34,699 bases of DNA from Gammaproteobacteria bacterium (GCA_020851775.1 JADZCB010000444.1:1-34699), one strand, 5' to 3'. Counted from the stretch's first letter, positions 1 to 8,806 are shown. Numbers and translations are program-made. The notes: generated by a model not told the origin, from the letters alone.

Positions 1-356
1 AGCTTGTCGATCTCCGCCGAGATGACCGCATCCGGCTTCTTCGACAGTGCCGTCCGCTGGTACAGCATGCTGCCGATTTTCTGCCGCAGCGTACGCACGT
101 CCCAGCGTTCGATGCGGCACATCTCGGCGTAGAAGTCGCGCGCCAGCGGATCCTTGATCGGCAGCAGCTCGATGAAGTGGCTCCAGCTCAATGTTTGCGA
201 CAGCGTCGCAAGAATGCGCTCGTCGGTCACCCATTCCGCAAACCGAGCCATCCGCGTCAGGGCTGTGTAGCTGAAGCCGGCGCCGAACTCCGCTGTCAAT
301 TCTCGCGACACGGTCGCAAGAATCTGCTTGCCGTAAGCCGCGCGCCCTGGCTGCAG
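1..356 (-). pseudogene. DUF1016/YhcG-type PDDEXK nuclease, N-terminal-domain fragment (runs off left edge, apparently 5'-truncated)
   Basis: Minus-strand translation reads LQPGRAAYGKQILATVSRELTAEFGAGFSYTALTRMARFAEWVTDERILATLSQTLSWSHFIELLPIKDPLARDFYAEMCRIERWDVRTLRQKIGSMLYQRTALSKKPDAVISAEIDKL, characteristic of the DUF1016 N-terminal domain. Not in the supplied ORF track because it is open at the edge. Confidence 0.8.
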
Positions 357-414
357 GCTAGGCGCATTCTCGCCTGCCGTCGTCGCGCACAGGTCCCGCC
401 CGCTTCCGGCGGGC

Positions 415-842
415 TCACAGGGCACGGTCGTCGTCATTCTCCTGGCGGTTGCCCTTCACGTGTGCCCAGAACGAGACCTTGCGGGCGTGACGCGTTCTGA
501 TCGCAGCTTCGAAGTCGCCATGCGGCTGCAGCGGAAGCAAGCCGACACCCGTCCCTGCAATCTCTCGAAGCCGCGTCCAGTAGCGCGCGGCGTGGCGGTA
601 GGTACGGGCGTAGGCGCGATCGAGAATGCCCGTCAACAGTGCCCGGTACACGGCAGTCTGGCAGTCTCTGCGCGACAGAGTTCGCGTTCGCGCAAAGCCT
701 TGGCCAACGGCACGAGCGTCCCGTAGTCATCGCCGCGGATGAGCGCAGGCTCGGCGAGCAGCACCGCCTCGGCATCGCCGTCTTCCTCGAGTTCCAGCGA
801 CACCGCGGCGGCCCTGATCGGATCGTCATGGTTCAGCGCCAA
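415..842 (-). pseudogene. DUF6880-like protein C-terminal part, frameshifted
   Basis: Two minus-strand frames join at about 652-667: ALNHDDPIRAAAVSLELEEDGDAEAVLLAEPALIRGDDYGTLVPLAKALRERELCRAETA, then VYRALLTGILDRAYARTYRHAARYWTRLREIAG...SFWAHVKG. An 8-bp tandem duplication explains the frame break. Family name is from memory. Confidence 0.5.
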
Positions 843-1195
843 GCTGCGCGCAGCGGCGCGGACACCTCGACAATGTCAGTTTCGAGTTTCCCCGCGCCGA
901 GCAGCTTGCCTGATCAGCGCCATTGATGAGTAAGCGATTCGCGTGGCCGCGGTGACGCGGACCTGCTCGAGCTGCTGTTTCGCTACGCCCCGGACGAGGC
1001 CGTTCGCAAGCGCAACCTTGGTAGACAGCCAGGCGACCCTGTTCGGATTCGAATAGCAAGCCGCTTGAAGTTCAAGCGGTCGCAATAGCTGCGGCCAATG
1101 GGTTCTTATGGATCAACCACATGGCAGCGCCTGCCCGCTTGCCCAGCAACTCTTCGAGTTCAACATGGCATTTGCCAGCAAGCCCGAAGGGCTCA

Positions 1196-2827
1196 TCAGA
1201 TTCGTTCATCGTAGTCGCGCTTCTTGATGTGGCAAGCAATGACCGAGAAGGTATCTGCGGCCATCGATTGGCGGAGTGCATCGGCCAACTTCTCACGGGT
1301 GTTGACCTCAAACCCGACCCCACCCAGTGCTCGCGCCGCACCCGCGAAGTCGGTCGCTCCGAACTCCACTCCTAGATTTCGCATTCCCGAGCTACGCTGC
1401 TTGAGTTCAATCAGCGCCAGCGACTGATCGACGAAGACCACGCAAATGACACCGATCTTGCGGTCGCGCGCAGTTGCGAGTTCGCCGAGGACCATTTCGA
1501 ACCCGGCATCGCCGCTGAATGAGACAACCGGACGCTGCGGGCTCGCGAGCTTGGCGCCCATCGCCAGCGGCAGCGCGCAGCCCATCGTGCACAGACCCGT
1601 CGACTGCATCAGCCCGTGCGGCTCGATGCACTGCCACACCTGGCTCAGCAGGATGCGGTGTGCGCCGCTGTCGGCGCTGGCCAGTGTGTTGGCCGGCATC
1701 GTCCGGCGCACGGTGTCGACGATCGCGGCTGGCCCCCACGCCTCTGCGGCACGGAAGATCTTAGCCAGTGCCTGACGCTTCGCGTCGAGTTCTGCGGAAG
1801 TCCATGCGGATACGATCTGCTGTCCCGCGAACAACGCCGTCATCGTCTCGCCGACGTGCCCGACGAAGCTCAGCGGCGCCTGGTGCATGTAGTGCGTGTT
1901 AGGCACTGCCGTGACTTCGATGACGTGCGCGCCGGGAGGCCATGGGTCGCGCCAGCCGGTTCGCATCTCGATCGGGTCATAGCCTGCCAGGACGATTAGA
2001 TCGGCGTCTTGCAGTGTGCCGATCAGCACCTCGTCGGCACGCGGTGAGAGGCCAGCGCCGCCGAGCACCATCGGATCGCGCTCGTCGACGATCCCCTTGG
2101 CCTTGTAGGTCGTGATCAGCGGCAGGCGATGCGCCCTGACAAGGTCTGCCACCTGCGGCGCGCACTGCTGCGACAACACCTCGACACCGGCCAGAACCAC
2201 GGGCTTGCGGGCCTGTGCGATCCACTCGCGCGCCTGCGCGAACGCCGGCGAGGCTGCCGGCGCCATCGGCGCAGACCTGACGCGGCGCACCGGCGCCGTC
2301 ACCGGTTCGAGTGTACGCGCTACCGCGATCGGGATATCGATATGCACCGGGCCGGGTGGATCTTCGAGTGCGATCGCCACCGCCTTATCAATCATCACGT
2401 CGATCGCGCCGCTCGCGGCCGTGAACGTGGCCTTAACAATTGGTCCGAAGGCTGCGGCGTGGTCGAAGACCTGGTGCGTGTACGTGTAGGTTTCGGACGG
2501 ATCGACGCGCCCGGTCAGGAAGATCAGCGGCACTCGATCCTGCTGGGCGTTGGCAATGACGTTGAAGGCGTTGGCGGCGCCCGGCCCCACGGTTGCGATC
2601 AGGACACCTGGCGCGTGCGTGCGATGGTAGGTGCCTTCGGCCATGAAGCCGCCACAGTTCTCGTGCTTGACGAGCACGAAGTCGATGCCGACTTCGTCGA
2701 GTGCGTCCATCATCGTCAGCACTTCACCGCCCGGCATGCCGAACGCGTGCCGTACGCCGGCTTCCTTCAGGCGTCGTGCGATGACTTGGGCGGCATTGAG
2801 CGCAGGGCTGGTTTGCGAAGCCGACAT
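1196..2827 (-). CDS. Thiamine-pyrophosphate-dependent enzyme (acetolactate synthase/2-oxoacid decarboxylase family)
   Basis: MSASQTSPALNAAQVIARRLKEAGVRHAFGMPGGEVL...VKHENCGGFMAEG...GDAGFEMVLGELATA. N-terminal PYR domain with catalytic-type HE and C-terminal TPP-binding GDAGF motif. Start reassigned from ORF 3205 to ATG at 2827, giving an ATGA overlap with the upstream gene. Confidence 0.88.
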   Translation of the reverse strand: MSASQTSPALNAAQVIARRLKEAGVRHAFGMPGGEVLTMMDALDEVGIDFVLVKHENCGGFMAEGTYHRTHAPGVLIATVGPGAANAFNVIANAQQDRVPLIFLTGRVDPSETYTYTHQVFDHAAAFGPIVKATFTAASGAIDVMIDKAVAIALEDPPGPVHIDIPIAVARTLEPVTAPVRRVRSAPMAPAASPAFAQAREWIAQARKPVVLAGVEVLSQQCAPQVADLVRAHRLPLITTYKAKGIVDERDPMVLGGAGLSPRADEVLIGTLQDADLIVLAGYDPIEMRTGWRDPWPPGAHVIEVTAVPNTHYMHQAPLSFVGHVGETMTALFAGQQIVSAWTSAELDAKRQALAKIFRAAEAWGPAAIVDTVRRTMPANTLASADSGAHRILLSQVWQCIEPHGLMQSTGLCTMGCALPLAMGAKLASPQRPVVSFSGDAGFEMVLGELATARDRKIGVICVVFVDQSLALIELKQRSSGMRNLGVEFGATDFAGAARALGGVGFEVNTREKLADALRQSMAADTFSVIACHIKKRDYDERI

Positions 2828-4065
2828 CAGACGGCGCTCTTTGGTCTTGCAGCCGATGCCGCCCGGTCGGCGGGCGGCATCAGGTAGCCGTCGCGTGTTT
2901 GCGGCAGTTTGCGCCCGAGCAGGCTCGAGGCCACCTGGGTGCGCAAAATCTGTGCTGTACCGCCCGCAATCGTGAACATGCGCGCGTCGCGGACATGCCG
3001 CTCCAACGGCATTTCGCGGGCATAGCCCGAAGAGCCAAACATCTGCAACGCGTCGCTGGTGACCTTGTTCGCCGTCTCGGCGGCGAAGATCTTGGCCTGT
3101 GCGGCATGCAGGATGTCGGGGAAGCCCCCGTCCTCTGGGCTTGCGGCACGGTACAGCAGAAGGCGTGCTGCCTCCAGTTGAATCGACATGTCGGCCAGCA
3201 TCCATTGCAGGCCCTGGAACTCGGCGATCGGTCGTCCAAACTGCTCGCGCGCGTTCACGTAGGCTAACGCCTCGTCGAAGGCTCCCTGAGCGATGCCGAG
3301 CGCCACCGCGCCGGCACCGACGCGCTGTGCGTTGTAGGCTCGCATCAGGGAAGCAAACCCGCGCTTCGCTCCGCCTGGCGCGGTGAGCATCATCGACTTG
3401 TGAACCATCAGGTCATCGAAGTGAATGTGCGTCTCCGGGATGCCGCGCACACCCATCGCCAGCGTGCGGTCGGCGACCTGCATCGCGGCGGGATCGGAGG
3501 CGTCACGTCGAACCACGATAAAGCCCGCGATCCCCTGCTCTACTCCGCCATCGAACACGCGCGCAAACACCAGATGTAAACGTGAGACGCCGCCGCCGGT
3601 GATCCAGTACTTGTGTCCGTTAATGCGGTAATGATCACCCTGGCGGTCGGCCCGGGTGGTCATCTCGCTGGCCGCGCTGCCGGCATTCGGCTCGGAGATG
3701 CAGATCGCCGGCTTATCGCCTCCGAGCACACACTCGGCGGCGATCTTCTTCTGTTCGTCGGTGCCGTACGCCATCACTGCACCAATGGCTCCGAGGTTGG
3801 AGTCAACGGTGATGCGGCCCATCGTTGCGCAGGCCTGAGCCATCTCTTCGATCACAAGCACCGTATCCAGGTGACTGATGCCTTGGCCGCCGTACGCCTT
3901 CGGGATCATCATGCCCATGAAGCCGGCGTCGCGCAGCTTCGCGACGTTGTCCCAGGGGTAGGCCTCGGTCGCATCGGTACGCGCGGCTGTGGCTGCGAAT
4001 TCGCCTTGCGCCAGTTTGCGCGCGGCGGCTTTCAAAGCGGTCTGTTCAGGGGTTAATGGGAACAC
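2827..4065 (-). CDS. acd: Acyl-CoA-dehydrogenase-fold protein, probable 3-sulfinopropanoyl-CoA desulfinase
   Basis: GTG start at 4065 preceded by GAGGAG. VFPLTPEQTALKAAARKLAQGEF...ACATMGRITVDSNLGAIGAV...YNAQRVGAGAVALGIAQ...ERHVRDARMFTIAGGTAQILRTQVAS. Canonical catalytic Glu positions are Q247 and G368; Arg is at residue 84. Confidence 0.85.
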   Translation of the reverse strand: MFPLTPEQTALKAAARKLAQGEFAATAARTDATEAYPWDNVAKLRDAGFMGMMIPKAYGGQGISHLDTVLVIEEMAQACATMGRITVDSNLGAIGAVMAYGTDEQKKIAAECVLGGDKPAICISEPNAGSAASEMTTRADRQGDHYRINGHKYWITGGGVSRLHLVFARVFDGGVEQGIAGFIVVRRDASDPAAMQVADRTLAMGVRGIPETHIHFDDLMVHKSMMLTAPGGAKRGFASLMRAYNAQRVGAGAVALGIAQGAFDEALAYVNAREQFGRPIAEFQGLQWMLADMSIQLEAARLLLYRAASPEDGGFPDILHAAQAKIFAAETANKVTSDALQMFGSSGYAREMPLERHVRDARMFTIAGGTAQILRTQVASSLLGRKLPQTRDGYLMPPADRAASAARPKSAV

Positions 4066-4081
4066 GTTGCGTCTCCTCGGT

Positions 4082-5281
4082 TCAAGCGTCGGTAGTTCGG
4101 CTCGCGCGGCCCAGCCAGTCATGGAGTACCGCGTCGTGGTGTTCGTCCTGTCGGGGCGGTGGGTGGCGATAGGTGATGGGCGTTTCGGACAGTTTCAGCG
4201 GATTGGCCAACAGACTCACGGTGCCAGAGGCCGCGCCCGGGTAGGCAAGGGCCAGCTCGGCGCCGCGTGCACGCACGTGTGGGTCCGAGAACACCTGCTC
4301 GAGGTTGTTGACGGGACCGCAAGGCACGCCAATCGCTTCAAGCAGGGCGAGCCAGTCAGCACGTGGGCGTTTGGCCAGTTGCCGCTCAATCAGCTCGCAC
4401 AGATGTTCGCGGTGCTCGATGCGTGCGACGTTCGTGGTGTAGTGCGGGTCCGAGACGAGATGCGGCAAACCGACGCATTCGCAGAACTTGCGAAACTGGC
4501 CATCGTTTCCGACCGCGAGGATCATCGGCGCATCGGCCGTCGCGAACACCTGGTACGGTACGATGTTGGGATGGCCGTTCCCGAGCCGCGTGGGATTCTG
4601 CCGCGACATCAGATAGTTGGTGCCGGCATTGGCCAGCCAGGCGATCTGCGTATCCAGCAGCGAGATGTCGATCTGCTGGCCCTGCCCCGTGGCGTCCCGG
4701 TGGCGCAGCGCCGCCAGGATGCCGACGGTCGCATACATGCCGGTCATGATGTCGGCAATGCCGACGCCGACCTTCATCGGCAAGCCGGTGGGCTCGCCGG
4801 TCAAACTCATGATGCCGCCCATGCCCTGGATCAGAAAGTCGTAGCCGGCGCGGTGCGCATAGGGCCCGGTCTGGCCAAAGCCGGTAATCGAGCAGTACAC
4901 GAGCCGAGGGAAGCGTGCCCTCAACTGGGCATAGCCCAGACCGTACTTCGCCAGCCCGCCGACCTTGTAATTCTCGACCAGGATGTCGGCGTGTTCGAGC
5001 AGTTCGAGCACCAGAGCCACGCCGGCGGGCGTGGCGATATCGATATCGATCGAGCGCTTGTTGCGGTTGGCGCAGAGGTAGTAGGCACTCTCCTTGGTAG
5101 GACTACCGTCGTCTCCGGTCACGAATGGCGGGCCCCAGCGCCGCGTATCGTCGCCCTCGCCAGGCTTCTCGACCTTCACGATGTCCGCGCCAAGGTCGCC
5201 CAGCAGTTGTGTGGCAGTCGGGCCGGCGAGAATCCGCGACAGGTCGAGCACGCGCACGCCCGCGAGCGACATCGCAGTCAT
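4082..5281 (-). CDS. Class III CoA-transferase (CaiB/BaiF family)
   Basis: MTAMSLAGVRVLDLSRILAGPTATQLLGDLGADIVKVEKPGEGDDTRRWGPPF...GVGIADIMTGMYA. Typical family N-terminus and conserved Asp. Start overlaps the stop of the aminotransferase gene (ATGA at 5278-5281). Confidence 0.9.
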   Translation of the reverse strand: MTAMSLAGVRVLDLSRILAGPTATQLLGDLGADIVKVEKPGEGDDTRRWGPPFVTGDDGSPTKESAYYLCANRNKRSIDIDIATPAGVALVLELLEHADILVENYKVGGLAKYGLGYAQLRARFPRLVYCSITGFGQTGPYAHRAGYDFLIQGMGGIMSLTGEPTGLPMKVGVGIADIMTGMYATVGILAALRHRDATGQGQQIDISLLDTQIAWLANAGTNYLMSRQNPTRLGNGHPNIVPYQVFATADAPMILAVGNDGQFRKFCECVGLPHLVSDPHYTTNVARIEHREHLCELIERQLAKRPRADWLALLEAIGVPCGPVNNLEQVFSDPHVRARGAELALAYPGAASGTVSLLANPLKLSETPITYRHPPPRQDEHHDAVLHDWLGRASRTTDA

Positions 5282-6510
5282 AGAAGTCGCTCCACGGCCA
5301 CCTTGATCCGATCTGCTGCCTGCTCCAGCTTGACTTCCGACGTGGCGTACGAAAGACGAACATGCGCAGGCATACCGAAGCCCGAGCCAGGCACCACGGC
5401 CACGCCCTGCGTCAGCAGATAGTTCGAGAAGGCAACGTCGTCGGTCAGCGTCTCGCCCTCGGGCGTGCGCCGGCCGAGTAGCGCGGCCACGCACGGGAAC
5501 ATGTAGAACGCGCCCTGGGGTCGTGGGCAGGCCAGCGAAGGGATCTCGGCAAAGCGGGTCAGCAGAAGGTCACGCCGCGCCTGGAAGCGCGCGCAGCGCT
5601 CGCGCACGAATCCATGCGGGCCGTCGAGCGCTGCCGCTGCCGCCGCCTGGGAAATCGAAGCGGTGTGCGAGTTGACCTGCATCTGCAGCTTCGTCAACGC
5701 AGCGATCAGTGACTTGGGACCACCGGCGAAGCCGACGCGCCAGCCGGTCATCGAGTAGGCCTTGGAGACGCCGTTGACCGTGAGCGTGCGCTCGCGCAGA
5801 TTCGGTGCGATCTGTGCGACGGTGGCGAATGTCATGCCGTCGAACACAATATGCTCGTAGATGTCGTCGGCGAGGATCCAGAAGTTCTTGTGTGGACTGT
5901 GCTCGAGCACGTCGGTCAAGGCCTTCAACTGTGCTGCCGTGTAGGCCGCGCCACTCGGGTTGCTGGGCGAATTGAGCACGACCCACTTGGTCCGCTCGGT
6001 GAGTGCGGCCTCGAGTGCCGCGGGCTGCAGCAGGAAGGCGTCTTCAATTCGTGTCGCGACCGGCTTCAGCACGCCTGCGTGCATAGTCACCATGTCCGCA
6101 TACGAGGCCCAGTATGGGGTGGGCATCACCACCTCGTCGCCGGGCCGTAGCGTGGCGAGAAACGCTTGGTAGAGGACCTGCTTGCCGCCGCAGCCGACGC
6201 TGATCTCACCCAACCCGAACTCGAGACCGTTGTCGCGCTTGAACTTCCGCGATATGGCTTCGCGCAGTGCGATCGTGCCGTTGATCGGTGTGTACTTGGT
6301 TTCCTGATTGGCGATGGCCTTGACGGCTGCGTCGCAAATGTGCGGCGGGGTCGGGAAGTCCGGCTCGCCGAGCGTCATGTCGACGACGCTCTTGCCAGCC
6401 AAGATCACCTGGCGCGTCCTCTCTGCCATCTGCTGGATCGGAGACATGCGGATGCGCTGAACACTATCTGAATACACGGGGCGGCCTTTCCGGATGCTGA
6501 GTCCAGGCAA
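5278..6510 (-). CDS. Class I/II PLP-dependent aminotransferase (aspartate aminotransferase-like)
   Basis: LGEPDFPTPPHI, NSPSNPSGAAYT, VNGVSKAYSMTGWRVGF (PLP-Lys) and RLSYA motifs. Likely start is at or near MSPIQQM or a few codons upstream. Confidence 0.93.
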   Translation of the reverse strand: MPGLSIRKGRPVYSDSVQRIRMSPIQQMAERTRQVILAGKSVVDMTLGEPDFPTPPHICDAAVKAIANQETKYTPINGTIALREAISRKFKRDNGLEFGLGEISVGCGGKQVLYQAFLATLRPGDEVVMPTPYWASYADMVTMHAGVLKPVATRIEDAFLLQPAALEAALTERTKWVVLNSPSNPSGAAYTAAQLKALTDVLEHSPHKNFWILADDIYEHIVFDGMTFATVAQIAPNLRERTLTVNGVSKAYSMTGWRVGFAGGPKSLIAALTKLQMQVNSHTASISQAAAAAALDGPHGFVRERCARFQARRDLLLTRFAEIPSLACPRPQGAFYMFPCVAALLGRRTPEGETLTDDVAFSNYLLTQGVAVVPGSGFGMPAHVRLSYATSEVKLEQAADRIKVAVERLL

Positions 6511-6560
6511 GTAGGGTGGGACTCACAAGGTACGGCATGGCGGTATCATCAGTTCAAGTC

Positions 6561-6573
6561 TTGTCACATACAA
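6561..6573. promoter_or_regulatory. Candidate LysR-type operator (T-N11-A, TTGT-N5-ACAA dyad)
   Basis: TTGTCACATACAA lies in the AT-richer intergenic region between the divergent aminotransferase and LysR genes. Confidence 0.45.
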
Positions 6574-6635
6574 TTGAATTCGAAATCAACACGGTGCGAT
6601 TTCAAAGCCGCGCCATCTGATGGGTTCGTACTCCG

Positions 6636-7529
6636 TTGATCACTCTGAAGCAACTGGAGTTGCTGGTCGCCATGGCGGAGGCTCGCAGCATGTCCGCGGG
6701 AGGCACGCGGATCGGCATGAGCGCGTCAGCCACCAGCCACGCGTTGCGTGCCCTGGAAACCAACTTGGGCGTCATCGTCGTCGATCGACACGCCAAGAAT
6801 TTCGGCCTCACGGATGCCGGAAGTCGAGTGCTGCAACATGCGCTCGATGTCTTCACCTCGCTCAAGACTATCGAACAGGAAGGTAAGGCGGCCGCCGAGC
6901 TGAAAACGGGAGTGCTGCGCATCGGCTCGTTCGGCATCACCTCGTCGGTCCGCATCTTGCCGACGCTCATGGATCGGTTCCGCGCGCAGTATCCCGGCAT
7001 TGAGATCTGTATCGTCGAAGATCCCGATCAAGGCGTTGAGCAAGCGTTGGCCGAAGGTCGCGTAGACCTCGGGGTGGTGGTGCTTCCCAAACCGCAGTTC
7101 GACACGATTCTGTTGGCGGTCGACGAGTTGGTGGCTGTGCTGCCGGGCTCCAATCCGCTGGCTCGTTGCGAGCGCATCGAACTACGTGACCTCATCAAGT
7201 ATCCGTTCATCATGACCCAGGCCGGTTCGCAGGGGCTCGTGCGCAAGCTCTTCGATCGCTGCGGACTCGTACCGAGAATTACGCACGAACTCTCGCAGGT
7301 GTGGTCCATCCTCGACTTTGTGGGACGAGGTCAGGGCGTTTCCGTCGTCGCCTCGCTGGCCTTGCCAGATGGATTCCCCGGCGTCATTACGCGTCCCATC
7401 CTCCCGCGTTCTCAGCGCCGCATCGGCTTGGCGTGTCGCGACGAAACCCGCCTCGCACTGCAGGGGCGCGCATTCTGGCGGATGGCGCGCAGTGCTGTCG
7501 CAGCTCGGCAGCTTTCTGGTGGCAACTGA
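6636..7529 (+). CDS. LysR-family transcriptional regulator
   Basis: MITLKQLELLVAMAEARSMSAGGTRIGMSASATSHALRALETNLGVIVVDRHAKNFGLTDAG, a typical LysR wHTH, followed by an effector domain. Confidence 0.93.
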   Translation: MITLKQLELLVAMAEARSMSAGGTRIGMSASATSHALRALETNLGVIVVDRHAKNFGLTDAGSRVLQHALDVFTSLKTIEQEGKAAAELKTGVLRIGSFGITSSVRILPTLMDRFRAQYPGIEICIVEDPDQGVEQALAEGRVDLGVVVLPKPQFDTILLAVDELVAVLPGSNPLARCERIELRDLIKYPFIMTQAGSQGLVRKLFDRCGLVPRITHELSQVWSILDFVGRGQGVSVVASLALPDGFPGVITRPILPRSQRRIGLACRDETRLALQGRAFWRMARSAVAARQLSGGN

Positions 7530-7540
7530 TCAGCCATCGC

Positions 7541-8806
7541 TTAGCCCAATTGCGCGGACCGCCGGTCGACCACGACACGGCCTTTCTTGATCACCTTGGC
7601 CACACTGTTAGTGGCGAAGCGAAACACCGCCTGCTCGAATGACGGGACGTCGAGGATCACGATATCGGCCTGCTTGCCGGGCTCAAGCGAGCCGATGCGG
7701 TGGTCAAGACCGAGCGCTGCGGCCGCGTGGATGGTGGCTCCGCGCAGTGACTCTTCTGGCGTCATGCGGTTGATCCGGCAGCCCAGCGCGGCAGCCACCT
7801 GCATCGACTCGAGCCAGCACACCGGGCACTGGTCCGTCCCTAACGCAAGAGTGACGCCGCTGTCGCGCACCGCTTGCATGCTGGTTGGCGACGCATGATT
7901 GACAATGAAGTCGAAGCCGGGGAAAGTGACGGCCACCGTGCCCGCGTCGGCAAGCGCGCGGAAGTCGGCAGCGCTTGTGTGGTTCACATGGTCGCATGAG
8001 ACTGCGCCCATCTCGGCTGCCAGTCGCGTGCCGCCGATATTGTTTTTGGCATCGACGTGGAGTTTCAGCTTCAGTCCCAGATCGCTGGCGCCACGCAGCA
8101 CGCGCTCCGTATCCTTCACATCGAAGACATACGGGTCACAGTAGACATCGCAGAATTCAGCGAGACCTTCACTACTTACTTGCGGCAAGCCCTCGTTTAT
8201 GACTTCGTCGAGAAAACGCTCCTTCGTGGCGCCAGGCGGCAGCACATGCGCGCCGAGGTACGACGAGACGATCTCTACGGGCAGCAGTTCAGCAAGGCGT
8301 CGTGCAGCACGTAAGGACCGAATGTCGCTGGCAGGGTCGAGTCCATAGCCGCTCTTGGTTTCCAGCGTCGTCGTGCCCGCTTCTAACATGCGGCGCAGGC
8401 GCGGCAAAGATGCACTCACGAGTTCGTCCACCGAGAGCCCGCGGTTCGCCGCTATGGACGCCGGCACGTCGAACGGGATTCCCTCCGCGCGCAGGCCGGT
8501 GTCGTCCAGGCCTCGCATGCGTGCGAAGTATTCGCGGCTGCGGTTACCGGCGAAGATCAGGTGCGTGTGACAGTCCACGTAGCCTGGGATCACGGCCCCG
8601 CCGCTCGCGTCGAGTGGGTCGACGCGACGGTCCCCCAGCGCGGACATGACTTCGGCTTGAGTACCGACCGCAAGGATGGTCTCCCCGTCGATCGCAATCA
8701 AGCCGTTCTCGATCAACCCGACACCGTGAGTCCCTCCGCAGGTCACCACTTGCGCAGCCCCGGTGATCAGCGTCACCGGGGCGAGTGCATTTGCAGCGGA
8801 GTTCAT
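7541..8806 (-). CDS. Imidazolonepropionase-like (HutI-like) metal-dependent amidohydrolase
   Basis: VDCHTHLIFAGNRSREY, TTTLETKSGYGLDPASDIRSLRAARRL, LHVDAKNNIGG, LGTDQCPVCW and GSLEPGKQADIVILD motifs. Confidence 0.85.
   Translation of the reverse strand: MNSAANALAPVTLITGAAQVVTCGGTHGVGLIENGLIAIDGETILAVGTQAEVMSALGDRRVDPLDASGGAVIPGYVDCHTHLIFAGNRSREYFARMRGLDDTGLRAEGIPFDVPASIAANRGLSVDELVSASLPRLRRMLEAGTTTLETKSGYGLDPASDIRSLRAARRLAELLPVEIVSSYLGAHVLPPGATKERFLDEVINEGLPQVSSEGLAEFCDVYCDPYVFDVKDTERVLRGASDLGLKLKLHVDAKNNIGGTRLAAEMGAVSCDHVNHTSAADFRALADAGTVAVTFPGFDFIVNHASPTSMQAVRDSGVTLALGTDQCPVCWLESMQVAAALGCRINRMTPEESLRGATIHAAAALGLDHRIGSLEPGKQADIVILDVPSFEQAVFRFATNSVAKVIKKGRVVVDRRSAQLG

Noticed and set aside
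2828-3205. N-terminal extension of the TPP-enzyme ORF (MDAGRHVDSTGG...)
   Set aside because: It overlaps the desulfinase coding sequence; the conserved protein begins at MSASQTSPALN (2827).
3989-5422. 477-aa plus-strand ORF opposite the CoA-transferase gene
   Set aside because: Antisense shadow ORF in high-GC DNA; low-complexity Arg/His/Gly-rich translation with no family motifs, and the opposite strand encodes a clear CaiB/BaiF protein.
7541-8806. Assignment as histidine-utilisation hutI
   Set aside because: No other hut genes in the window, and the regulator and transporter context differ, so only 'HutI-like' is claimed.
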